This document shows positions 27,496 through 35,398 of a stretch of DNA of 64,000 bases, in pieces. This stretch comes from Flavobacterium sp. (lineage in GTDB: Bacteria; Bacteroidota; Bacteroidia; Flavobacteriales; Flavobacteriaceae). A program made the position numbers and the translations under genes. The first letter of the stretch is position 1, and each line of letters opens with the position of its first letter. The notes below the pieces were generated by a model, which was not told the origin of the DNA, did no database searches, and saw only the letters and a list, made by a program, of their open reading frames with translations. The DNA is taken from assembly GCF_027531905.1 (NCBI RefSeq), contig NZ_JAPZSU010000016.1, positions 62,001 through 126,000 of the forward strand, in the 5' to 3' direction.

Positions 27496-28704
27496 TTATA
27501 AAACATTCAATTCTTGCATGCATTCCTTCATGCTTTGGTAAGTTCTCTCGATGTTGTTGTCAAGTCCGATAGAAAAACGAATCAAGCCATCGGTTAGTCC
27601 CATTTCGGCTTGCTCTTCTAATGGAATTTCGCTTGATGTTGAGGTGCCTGGCGCACTAAATAAAGTTTTATAAAAACCTAAACTCACTGCCAAATAGCCA
27701 AGATTACGTTCTTGCATCAACTCCATCAAAGCATTAGCAGCCGCTAAATTTCCAAGATCAATGGTCATCATTCCGCCAAAACCATATTCAGGATTAATCA
27801 TATTTTTGTACAGTTGATGACTCGGGTGACTCGCTAAACCAGGGTAAACCGTTTTTAAACCATCTTTTTCAAATCGTTCAGCCAAATATTGTGCGTTATA
27901 GCTGTGTTGCTTCATTCTGATATGAAGCGTACGCAGGTTTTTCATCACGCTAGCCGAGCGAAGACTGTCCATTGTAGGTCCCAAAAGCATACTTGCGCCT
28001 GTGTTTACATTTTTCAAACTATTGATAAATTCGCGACTAGCACAAGTTACACCACCAACCGTATCGCTACTTCCATTAATGTATTTGGTCAAACTATGAA
28101 TCACAATATCTGCTCCCAAACGGGCAGGAGAAACTGAAAGTGGCGAAAAAGTATTGTCCACCACCAATGTTAAGTTGTGTTTTTTGGCGATTGCAGACAA
28201 TCCAGCAATATCGGCTACTTCTAGCAACGGGTTACTTACCGTTTCGCAATACAACACTTTGGTTTTTGGCGTAATCGCTGCTTCAACTACCTCCAATTTT
28301 GTGATGTCCACAAAGGTCGTTTCAATGCCTAAACGCGGCGTAAAGTTTTTGAGAAAAGCATACGTACCGCCATAAATCGTGCGGCTGGATACAATATGGT
28401 CGCCTGCGCCACATAATTGTAGAAGAGTAGGCGTAATCGCTCCCATTCCCGAAGCCGAAACATTGGCAGCTTCCGTACCTTCCATTGCAGCTAGTGCTTG
28501 GTCCAAATACAAGTTACTAGGCGAGGAGTGACGCGAATACAAATAACAACCTTCCATATTTCCTTCAAAGGTGTCAAACATGGTTTTGGCTGACAAAAAG
28601 GTATAAGTAGAGGAGTCAGAAATCGAAGGATTTACGCCCCCAAATTCCCCAAAATACTGTAAATCCTGAATATTATCGGCTGGATTAAAATCGTTATTTT
28701 TCAT
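27496..28704 (-). CDS. Cys/Met metabolism PLP-dependent gamma-lyase
   Basis: This 402-residue fold type I PLP enzyme is of the cystathionine gamma-lyase / methionine gamma-lyase family. The PLP-binding lysine is K207 in IHSLTKYINGSSDTVGG. Other family parts are YSRHSSPSNLYLDQALAAMEG, VSASGMGAITPTLLQLCGAGDH and TLVVDNTFSPLS. The Thr-Lys-Tyr context and GCYLYSR-type N-terminus fit methionine gamma-lyase or cystathionine gamma-synthase. It is divergent from an Lrp-type regulator that may control it. Confidence 0.85.
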   Translation of the reverse strand: MKNNDFNPADNIQDLQYFGEFGGVNPSISDSSTYTFLSAKTMFDTFEGNMEGCYLYSRHSSPSNLYLDQALAAMEGTEAANVSASGMGAITPTLLQLCGAGDHIVSSRTIYGGTYAFLKNFTPRLGIETTFVDITKLEVVEAAITPKTKVLYCETVSNPLLEVADIAGLSAIAKKHNLTLVVDNTFSPLSVSPARLGADIVIHSLTKYINGSSDTVGGVTCASREFINSLKNVNTGASMLLGPTMDSLRSASVMKNLRTLHIRMKQHSYNAQYLAERFEKDGLKTVYPGLASHPSHQLYKNMINPEYGFGGMMTIDLGNLAAANALMELMQERNLGYLAVSLGFYKTLFSAPGTSTSSEIPLEEQAEMGLTDGLIRFSIGLDNNIERTYQSMKECMQELNVL

Positions 28705-28735
28705 AGTCTATATTTTGATTAGTTATTATTTTCAT

Positions 28736-29033
28736 TAGGAGCTCATCCCGCTATGCGCTATATCTTTGCCTTTTTAAAGGAAAAAGGCAAAGGATGCCGC
28801 TACTATTCTACCGTCTGGACACATCTTTTGATAGGCCACAGATGACACGGATTGAACGGATTTAAACCAATAAATTTGTTGTCTTTTAAAAAAAATGTGT
28901 AGAAAAAACATAAGTTTTATAAATAATATTTTAAAATACAACCAAAAATCAGTGATAATCTGCCTAATCTGCGTGCCATTTTAACATAAAAATATTTGTG
29001 TCCAGACGGTAGGCTACTATCGGGGCTAGGTTT
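28736..29033. repeat. Dispersed intergenic repeat copy 1, split by an insertion
   Basis: Bases 28736-28806 carry the pattern CCCGCTATGCGCTATATC, then TTTGCCTTTTTAAAGG and AAAAAGGCAAAGGATGCCGC. The pattern resumes at 29014 with CTACTATCGGGGCTAGG. Two related copies lie near 35031 and 59625. The central TTTGCCTTTTT.../AAAAAGGCAAA part can fold as a hairpin. Confidence 0.65.
28807..29013. mobile_element. MITE-like element, 207 bp, with TIRs and 7-bp target duplication
   Basis: Perfect 16-base inverted ends CTACCGTCTGGACACA (28808-28823) and TGTGTCCAGACGGTAG (28997-29012) bound a noncoding segment. The 7-base direct repeat CTACTAT lies immediately outside both ends (28800-28806 and 29014-29020). 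Removing the segment plus one CTACTAT rebuilds the dispersed repeat it interrupts. Inner imperfect inverted arms (28834-28863 and 28947-28977) let it fold into a long hairpin. It encodes no protein, so mobilisation would need a transposase elsewhere. Confidence 0.75.
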
Positions 29034-29189
29034 TTTGTTAAGAACCACACCAAAATAAAGAATAGGTAGATTATTAATCAATAGTGAGTGTAAATTATAG
29101 TTTTTTAATCTAAATAATAGTTTATATAAAGATTATATTTCTATTTTTGTGTTTCAAATCCTGCGTTAATAGATTTTTTTTCACATCAA

Positions 29190-29340
29190 AAACAACCCAA
29201 AAAAACCTAAAATCTAAATCGAAAATTCCAAATTCCAAATTCCAAAACCTTAAACTTTTAAACCCACAACCCATACCCTAAAACTTTTAAACCTTAAACC
29301 TTTAAACTCTTAAACAACAACCCCTCAACCCTTAAAAAAG
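29190..29340. repeat. A/C-rich degenerate short tandem repeats
   Basis: The plus strand is made of loosely repeated units such as CCAAATTCCAAATTCCAAAA, CCTTAAACTTTTAAACC and CCTTAAACCTTTAAAC. There is almost no G. It ends just before the Lrp start codon. It is low complexity and noncoding; whether it affects expression is unknown. Confidence 0.6.
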
Positions 29341-29342
29341 CT

Positions 29343-29801
29343 ATGACCTTAGACACAATTGATAAAAAACTTTTGGTTTTACTCCAAACCGATAGTAAAA
29401 AAACTACCAAAGAATTGTCATTAAAACTTAATCTTTCGGTAACGGCGGTTTATGAGCGCATCAAGAAATTAGAGAGGGAAGGCATCATTAGTAAGTATGT
29501 TGCCCTAGTAGATAAATCCAAAATAGAAAAAGGCTTTGTTGTTTTTTGTCATTTGAAATTGGTACAGCACACCAAGGAATTCCTCACCCGATTCGAAAAC
29601 GAAGTGGTGCAATTGCAAGAGGTCCTAGAATGCCATCACGTGAGTGGCGATTATGATTACATCCTCAAAGTTTTAGTAAAAGATATGGAAGCTTATCGCG
29701 AGTTTTTGGTAACCAAACTCACCACGCTTCAACACATTGGTAGTACACAAAGCACCTTTATGATTAGCGAAGTAAAAAACACCACGGTTATTGGTTTTTG
29801 A
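29343..29801 (+). CDS. Lrp/AsnC-family transcription regulator
   Basis: This 152-residue protein has an N-terminal winged helix-turn-helix (DTIDKKLLVLLQTDSKKTTKELS, then TAVYERIKKLEREGIISKYVALVD). A RAM/AsnC ligand domain follows (LECHHVSGDYDYILKVLVKDMEAYREFL). Such regulators bind amino acids and often control adjacent genes, so the divergent gamma-lyase is the natural candidate target. Length is normal for the family. Confidence 0.92.
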   Translation: MTLDTIDKKLLVLLQTDSKKTTKELSLKLNLSVTAVYERIKKLEREGIISKYVALVDKSKIEKGFVVFCHLKLVQHTKEFLTRFENEVVQLQEVLECHHVSGDYDYILKVLVKDMEAYREFLVTKLTTLQHIGSTQSTFMISEVKNTTVIGF

Positions 29802-29851
29802 TTCGCTTTTGTATTTGAAAAAAAATTATATTTGAGGGTAAAATTAATGCA

Positions 29852-30097
29852 ATGAAAACTAAAGAGCTGCGATACAAACTCATCGAAGATTTTGGTAAAA
29901 TTATTCAAGATGACACTAAATTAGAGGTTTTAGACCTTTTCTTTGTAGCCCTGTCTAATGAGGAGTCGGATTCAATTGTACCAGATGACCATTATAATTT
30001 GATCGCAGAGGAAAGTGAAAAGTATGTTTTAGGTTCAATTTCTTCTGACTCTTGGGAGGATATTGAAAAAAGATTGAAACTTAAATATGGTTTTTAA
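29852..30097 (+). CDS. Antitoxin-like protein of a RelE/ParE-type module
   Basis: This 81-residue acidic helical protein (KTKELRYKLIEDFGKIIQDDTKLEVLD, ending SDSWEDIEKRLKLKYGF) is recognised from its overlap with a toxin gene. Its last 11 bases overlap the start of the RelE/ParE-like toxin frame, the typical coupling of antitoxin and toxin. Since the toxin is interrupted, this may be an orphan antitoxin. The DNA-binding part is not obvious. Confidence 0.65.
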   Translation: MKTKELRYKLIEDFGKIIQDDTKLEVLDLFFVALSNEESDSIVPDDHYNLIAEESEKYVLGSISSDSWEDIEKRLKLKYGF

Positions 30098-30377
30098 AGT
30101 TCTCCTTCTTCCTCTGGCTGAAAAAGAAATTAATGAGTCTATTGATTTTTATGAGAGTAAACGTAAGGGATTATGAAAGGAATTTTTAATTCATTTGACA
30201 AGTTACATCAAAATATTAAAAGTATATCCTCATAGCTGTGCCATCAAGAAGCTATCGCACTATAGAGAATTACCATTAAAAAAGTTTCCATTTGTAATTA
30301 TATTTGAAATAAGTCAAAATGAAGTTATTGTTCATTCTGTATTTCATACCTCAAGAAATTCACACAAAAAACCTTAA
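30087..30377 (+). pseudogene. RelE/ParE-type toxin with an in-frame nonsense codon
   Basis: The frame begins FKVLLLPLAEKEINESIDFYESKRKGL and meets TGA at codon 30 (30174-30176). It then continues in the same frame with KEFLIHLTSYIKILKVYP, HYRELPLKKFPFVIIFEI and VFHTSRN. This is the RelE/ParE fold with its conserved C-terminal Phe-His-x-x-R end. Family members have Gly at the stop position (GLGxxF), so a single GGA to TGA change explains it. The toxin is likely inactive. No frameshift is present. Confidence 0.75.
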
Positions 30378-30407
30378 AAATTAACGTTTAAACAAAACTT
30401 TATTCCT

Positions 30408-30415
30408 TAATTTTG
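30408..30415 (+). promoter_or_regulatory. Probable -7 box of lpd
   Basis: TAATTTTG matches TAnnTTTG, 27 bases before the lpd ATG. The -33 element is poor. Confidence 0.35.
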
Positions 30416-30442
30416 ACGCACAAAAAAATAAATCAACACACT

Positions 30443-31846
30443 ATGAGTTCATTTGACGTAGTCATTATAGGTTCTGGTCCTGGAGGATATGTGTCAGCAA
30501 TTCGTTGCGCACAATTAGGTTTCAAAACCGCAATTATCGAGAAATACTCCACGCTTGGAGGAACCTGTTTAAATGTAGGATGTATTCCATCCAAAGCACT
30601 TTTAGCTTCTTCACATCATTATGATGAAATTAAACATTTTGCCGATCACGGAATTGAACTTTCTGGTGAGGTTAAAGTGAATTTAGAGAAAATGATTGCT
30701 CGCAAACAAGCAGTTGTGGATCAAACTTCTGGAGGTGTTCAGTTTTTGATGGATAAAAATAAAATCACAGTTTTTAATGGTTTGGGTTCATTTGTAGACG
30801 CGACTCACGTTGCTGTTGCCAAAGCAGACGGAACTTCTGAAACTATTGAAGCCAAAAATATCATCATCGCAACAGGTTCTAAACCTTCTTCTTTGCCTTT
30901 TATCTCAATCGATAAAGAAAGAATTATTACTTCAACCGAAGCTTTAAAATTAAAAGAAGTTCCTAAGCACCTTGTAATTATTGGTGGAGGTGTAATTGGA
31001 ATTGAATTAGGGCAAGTGTATTTACGTCTTGGTGCGCAAGTATCTGTTGTTGAATTTATGGACAGAATCATTCCAGGAATGGATGCTTCATTGTCTAAAG
31101 AATTGACAAAAGTCCTTAAAAAACAAGGAATGAAGTTCTATACTTCTCACAAAGTACAATCGGTAGAAAGAGCTGGTGATGTAGTAACCGTGAAAGCTGA
31201 AAATGCTAAAGGTGAAATCATCACTTTAGAAGGAGATTACTCTTTGGTTTCTGTTGGTCGTCGTCCTTATACTGACGGATTGAATGCAGATAAAGCGGGT
31301 GTAAAAATCTCTGACAGAGGTCAAATCGAAGTGAATGACCATTTGCAAACATCGACTCCAAACATCTACGCTATTGGTGATGTGGTGCGTGGCGCGATGT
31401 TGGCTCACAAAGCTGAGGAAGAAGGTACAATGGTAGCGGAAATCTTAGCAGGTCAAAAACCACATATCGATTATAATTTAATTCCTGGTGTTGTCTACAC
31501 TTGGCCAGAAGTTGCTGCTGTTGGACAAACAGAAGAACAATTAAAAGCAGCAGGAGTAGCCTACAAAGTAGGTAATTTCCCTTTCAAAGCTTTGGGTCGT
31601 GCACGTGCTAGTGCAGATTTAGATGGTTTTGTAAAAATCCTTGCTGATTCGAAAACGGACGAAGTTCTTGGTGTTCATATGATTGGAGCTAGAACAGCCG
31701 ATTTGATTGCAGAAGCAGTGACTGCTATGGAATTTAAAGCTTCAGCCGAAGATATTTCTAGAATGTCACACGCGCATCCTACTTTTGCGGAAGCGATTAA
31801 GGAAGCGGCTTTGGCTGCCACTGATAATAGAGCGTTGCACGTATAA
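30443..31846 (+). CDS. lpdA: Dihydrolipoyl dehydrogenase (E3)
   Basis: This 467-residue FAD/NAD flavoprotein reoxidises lipoyl groups of 2-oxoacid dehydrogenase complexes and the glycine cleavage system. It has the FAD motif VVIIGSGPGGYVSAI and the redox disulfide C42-LNVG-C47 in GGTCLNVGCIPSK. The NAD motif is VIIGGGVIGIELG, ANIYAIGDVV follows, and the C-terminal catalytic His is in SHAHPTFAEAIKEA. The ATG at 30443 gives the family N-terminus (MSSFDVVIIGSG). Other complex subunits are not adjacent. Confidence 0.95.
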   Translation: MSSFDVVIIGSGPGGYVSAIRCAQLGFKTAIIEKYSTLGGTCLNVGCIPSKALLASSHHYDEIKHFADHGIELSGEVKVNLEKMIARKQAVVDQTSGGVQFLMDKNKITVFNGLGSFVDATHVAVAKADGTSETIEAKNIIIATGSKPSSLPFISIDKERIITSTEALKLKEVPKHLVIIGGGVIGIELGQVYLRLGAQVSVVEFMDRIIPGMDASLSKELTKVLKKQGMKFYTSHKVQSVERAGDVVTVKAENAKGEIITLEGDYSLVSVGRRPYTDGLNADKAGVKISDRGQIEVNDHLQTSTPNIYAIGDVVRGAMLAHKAEEEGTMVAEILAGQKPHIDYNLIPGVVYTWPEVAAVGQTEEQLKAAGVAYKVGNFPFKALGRARASADLDGFVKILADSKTDEVLGVHMIGARTADLIAEAVTAMEFKASAEDISRMSHAHPTFAEAIKEAALAATDNRALHV

Positions 31847-31868
31847 GAATGTAATTTTCAAAAATAAG

Positions 31869-31905
31869 AAACCCGTCTCGTGAAAATGAGACGGGTTTTG
31901 TTTTT
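31869..31905. terminator. Terminator between lpd and the DoxX gene
   Basis: AAACCCGTCTC pairs perfectly with GAGACGGGTTT, followed by a T-rich run on the plus strand. It lies between convergent genes. Confidence 0.9.
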
Positions 31906-31909
31906 TAAA

Positions 31910-32284
31910 TCAAGGAGTAAATACACTTTTGTAATTGTCCCAATAGCGATAAATCAAAAATAAATTCCCCAAGAATAAAGCGCCAGCAATCGGGATGCCC
32001 TCGGGAGCTAAAAAGATATTGATGAACAAAATGTTTATCGTGATAGGAAGAATCAAAATATTGGCTAACGTCACAAAACGATTGCTCACAAAAGCTAATC
32101 CGCAAAGGAGTTCAATTCCCTTGGCTAGAGGCATAAGATAGGTTGCAGCTACCAATCCTACATTGAACGCTTTAAAATTTCCTGTAGTTTCAGGCTCTGG
32201 CATTAAGTGAAAAAAATAACTGATGGAGGCGAACAATAATAGCAGTCCAATCAAAATCCGAATAATAGTAGTGGCTATTTTCAT
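31910..32284 (-). CDS. DoxX-family membrane protein
   Basis: This 124-residue protein has four hydrophobic helices. The DoxX-type pattern includes IRILIGLLLLFASISYF near the start and LMPLAKGIELLCGLAFVSNRF in the middle. Function in the family is poorly known, with links to redox and quinone systems. It is monocistronic. A roughly 290-base AT-rich stretch upstream (32285-32571) shows an imperfect GTTTGTTTGCAACAAAC palindrome near 32340, which could be an operator. Confidence 0.8.
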   Translation of the reverse strand: MKIATTIIRILIGLLLLFASISYFFHLMPEPETTGNFKAFNVGLVAATYLMPLAKGIELLCGLAFVSNRFVTLANILILPITINILFINIFLAPEGIPIAGALFLGNLFLIYRYWDNYKSVFTP

Positions 32285-32571
32285 ATATGTAAAATTTATT
32301 TGTTAGCGGTCATATATGGTATCGCTTTTTCTTATCGGTGTTTGTTTGCAACAAACCTTTTGTTACTGGCGATTTCATATTTACAATACATTTTAGGGGT
32401 TACTTTTTTTGAAATCAACAACGAATCATTTCTTGGTTGGGTACTACTTTTAAAACTATATTTTTAGGAAATGTTTAATTGTCTATCAAATTTAAGTAAA
32501 ATATTGATAAATAGTGAATTGCAAGTCTTGTTTTTCGGATTTTGATTTTTAAGCTAATGAATATACAGACT

Positions 32572-33492
32572 TTATTTTATGTTTTTTATGAAAGGTACTT
32601 TCTTGAATATCCAGTATATTACTAAACCAATTAGCGCTAACCACCATAATTTCAAAAGGAAAATTACCAACGACAGCAAATGAAACCAACCAGATTGCAA
32701 CGCATCCAAGATTTGAATTCCAATAGCTGGCTCAAAGTAATACCCTTGTTTTTCATTGGCTACCAATTCCTGTTTTACAACTTCTCTTTGGTACAACTGA
32801 AGGGTAATGGTGCTGTAATTGATTTGGTCTTGAAGAGATAAATTATCTATAAGACTAGTATCACTTGCAGCTTTTTGACTCTCAAGTTGCGTTTCGGCAT
32901 TTATAATATCATTGATTTTTTTACCTTTTGTATCAATGGCATTGGCTACTCTTTTTTCACTGGTAGCACTTCTTTTTTGCAACAATTCATTGGATAGTAA
33001 TCGTAGTGCTACATCATCTGCTTTGATTAATCGGTAGTCTAAATAATCAATTTCTTTGGCAATTTCTTTTACCACAGTATCCATATTTTGTTGAGGTACA
33101 CGCAGGGTGATGGTGTTTTCAACTTGGTATTTAGTGGTTTCTAGCGTGCTGTCTTGACTAATTTTAGTACTTATTTTGTCATTTATGGTACTTTGAAGGT
33201 TGGAGTAAGTAACCAAACCGCCCCATTTTTTAGTGGTATTCTCAATCAAGTTGGTCGATTGTACGACACTTTTTACTTTGAATTTGATATCTGCTGTTCG
33301 AATGAGCTTCCTTTTTTCTACAGTTTTTGGAGTTGCAGTGGTTTTTTCTGAGGTGTTGGCCACGGTTGCGCTATCGGCAACAGCTGTGGCATAATCGGCG
33401 GTTTCTTCTGCCGAAACATCAGCTTTTTTACACGAAAATAGTACTACTGCGATGATTACGGCTAGGATGCCTGCTTTTGCAATTGTTTTCAT
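32572..33492 (-). CDS. DUF4349 lipoprotein
   Basis: This 306-residue protein has a lipobox VVLFSC (Cys21). A DUF4349 domain follows (KLIRTADIKFKVKSVVQST, ENTITLRVPQQNMDTVVKEI). A coiled-coil-prone helix includes INDIINAETQLESQ, then SLQDQINYSTITLQLYQ. A C-terminal membrane helix (FHLLSLVIFLLKLWWLALIGLVIYW) ends in a basic tail. It probably spans the envelope; function unknown. Confidence 0.82.
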   Translation of the reverse strand: MKTIAKAGILAVIIAVVLFSCKKADVSAEETADYATAVADSATVANTSEKTTATPKTVEKRKLIRTADIKFKVKSVVQSTNLIENTTKKWGGLVTYSNLQSTINDKISTKISQDSTLETTKYQVENTITLRVPQQNMDTVVKEIAKEIDYLDYRLIKADDVALRLLSNELLQKRSATSEKRVANAIDTKGKKINDIINAETQLESQKAASDTSLIDNLSLQDQINYSTITLQLYQREVVKQELVANEKQGYYFEPAIGIQILDALQSGWFHLLSLVIFLLKLWWLALIGLVIYWIFKKVPFIKNIK

Positions 33493-33696
33493 AAATAAAA
33501 TAGTTTAATAGATTAAAAAAGGGTTAAAATTCAAATAAAAGTTCCAAAATGGAGTAAGTGTAGTTTTTTAATCAATACCTAATTTTGTTTAGTGAAGTAG
33601 TACTTTTTTTACCTATTAAAAAGTGTGCCAATTTTTTTGAGGAAGAAGACAGAAGGCATTTTTTTGTCGTAATTTTGGAGCTTAAAATAATTATTA

Positions 33697-34983
33697 TTGA
33701 GAGTCTCTGAATTTTATACTATAGACAATCCTTCACTTTTTAAGGAACAACTGTTGCATTGGGCACAGCAGTTTCGTGAAGTTGCTTTTTTGGATAGCAA
33801 TAATTACCCACAAGCGTATTCCAGTTATGATTGTTTGTTGGCTGTAGACGCTTTCACGCTGCTACAAACTGATTATGATAATGCTTTTGAGGATTTAAAA
33901 CAGTACCAGCAAACGACCAAGGATTGGCTGTTTGGCTATTTATCTTATGATTTAAAAAACGATAGCGAACGCTTGCAATCCAATAATTTCGATGGCTTGG
34001 ATTTTCCAGATTTATTCTTCTTTCAGCCCAAAAAGATTTTTTTGCTAAAAGGCAATCAGCTCGAGACTCGATATTTGCATTTATGTGATGACGAGTTGCA
34101 AGAAGATTATCAAGATATCACGACTATTGTTCCTCAACAAAGTACCACTTCCGAGTCTGTTGAGGTACAAGCTAGAATAGACCAAAAAAAATACATCGAG
34201 CAAGTACAAAAAATGCAGGAATACATTCATAAAGGCGATATTTATGAAGCCAATTTTTGTATGGAATTTTATGCAGAAAATGCAACCATTCAACCGCTCG
34301 ATAAGTTTCAAAAGTTAAACGCTATTTCGCAACCACCCTTTGCAGTTTTCTTAAAAAATAACCAACACTATTTGTTGTCTGCCACGCCAGAACGCTATTT
34401 GAGAAAAGAAGGAGAAGATTTGATTTCGCAACCCATAAAAGGAACCGCAAAACGCTACGAAGACTCAGCGGCTGATGAAAAAGCAAAAGATGATTTGGCT
34501 TCAAATCCAAAGGAACGCGCTGAAAATATTATGATTACAGATTTGGTTCGCAATGATTTATCACGAACCGCCCAAAAAGGTTCGGTGCAAGTAGAAGAAC
34601 TTTGTGGCATTTATTCTTTTATGCAAGTCCATCAAATGATTTCAACCATCACCTCAAAAATGGACGAAAAATATTCAGTTATTGATGTATTGCGCCTTAC
34701 TTTTCCAATGGGAAGTATGACGGGAGCTCCCAAAATTTCGGCTATGAAAATCATCGAAGAATTAGAAGCGACCAAAAGAGGTTTGTACAGCGGGGCAGTA
34801 GGTTATTTCACTCCCGAAGGCGATTTTGATTTCAATGTCGTGATTCGCAGTATTTTGTACAATCAAAAGAAGCAATACCTTTCTTTTTCGGTCGGAAGTG
34901 CTATCACAGCGCTATCGGTGCCAGAGCAAGAATACGAGGAATGTTTGCTCAAAGCCAAAGCAATGAAAACCGTATTAGAATAA
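33697..34983 (+). CDS. pabB: Aminodeoxychorismate synthase component I (PabB)
   Basis: This 428-residue chorismate-binding enzyme converts chorismate to 4-amino-4-deoxychorismate for folate synthesis. The motif SQPIKGTAKR contains PIKGT, the PabB-type sequence with the catalytic lysine, where TrpE has PIAGT. Other family parts are ENIMITDLVRNDLSR and FPMGSMTGAPKISAMKIIEE. No ATG fits; TTG at 33697 gives MRVSEFYTIDNP, a plausible N-terminus. No PabA or PabC is adjacent, so the glutaminase subunit must be elsewhere. Confidence 0.85.
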   Translation: MRVSEFYTIDNPSLFKEQLLHWAQQFREVAFLDSNNYPQAYSSYDCLLAVDAFTLLQTDYDNAFEDLKQYQQTTKDWLFGYLSYDLKNDSERLQSNNFDGLDFPDLFFFQPKKIFLLKGNQLETRYLHLCDDELQEDYQDITTIVPQQSTTSESVEVQARIDQKKYIEQVQKMQEYIHKGDIYEANFCMEFYAENATIQPLDKFQKLNAISQPPFAVFLKNNQHYLLSATPERYLRKEGEDLISQPIKGTAKRYEDSAADEKAKDDLASNPKERAENIMITDLVRNDLSRTAQKGSVQVEELCGIYSFMQVHQMISTITSKMDEKYSVIDVLRLTFPMGSMTGAPKISAMKIIEELEATKRGLYSGAVGYFTPEGDFDFNVVIRSILYNQKKQYLSFSVGSAITALSVPEQEYEECLLKAKAMKTVLE

Positions 34984-35030
34984 AATTTTTAAAACAGAAA
35001 CTATTTTTAGGAGCGCTAACAGTAGGCTTT

Positions 35031-35145
35031 TTTGTTAATAGGGTTTCCAGCTATTCGCTATATTTTTTTTTTATTTTACCCTGTCAGGGTTCAAAACCCT
35101 GTCAGGGTAAAATAAAAAAAGGATGCCGCTTCTATCTGGGCTAAA
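35031..35145. repeat. Dispersed intergenic repeat copy 2 with ACCCTGTCAGGGT palindrome
   Basis: The outer pattern CAGCTATTCGCTATAT and AAAAAAAGGATGCCGCTTCT, then ATCTGGGCTAAAG, matches copy 1. The core is different: 35074-35112 reads TTTTACCCTGTCAGGGTT and then AAACCCTGTCAGGGTAAAA, both a palindrome and a direct repeat. Confidence 0.65.
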
Positions 35146-35208
35146 GACCAACAATTGTCTATTTTTGGAAACAAAATCTCGAAATTAAAATAAATTAAAA
35201 ACGTAACG

Positions 35209-35345
35209 ACATAGAACCATAGTTTAATAGCTAATGAACTTGGAAGCAATATGAAGCAACACTATTCTACACAATAGATGAGCTATGTGAATAGTAAAAC
35301 GTCTATTGGCTTCTCTTAAAAACAATAAACGCTATGATTCTATGT
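35209..35345. repeat. 137-bp segment bounded by 14-bp inverted repeats
   Basis: ACATAGAACCATAG (35209-35222) and CTATGATTCTATGT (35332-35345) are inverted copies with one mismatch. The inside is noncoding. It could be a MITE-like element, but no clear target duplication is seen. Confidence 0.45.
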
Positions 35346-35398
35346 GGTAAAAAACCATTTGACCCAACGGTTATCTAATAAAAAATGTAAATTTGAGC

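Larger units (their letters stand above)
34984..35398. other. Intergenic region pabB/tilS with repeats
   Basis: No gene is seen here. The region holds dispersed repeat copy 2 (35031-35145) and a 137-base inverted-repeat-bounded segment (35209-35345). Confidence 0.5.

Noticed and set aside
30195..30377. Independent 60-residue protein starting at TTG
   Set aside because: It is the in-frame continuation of the RelE/ParE toxin after the TGA at codon 30.
32335..32360. GTTTGTTTGCAACAAAC as a regulator operator
   Set aside because: It is an imperfect palindrome in AT-rich DNA, more than 50 bases from the DoxX start. There is not enough support to list it separately.
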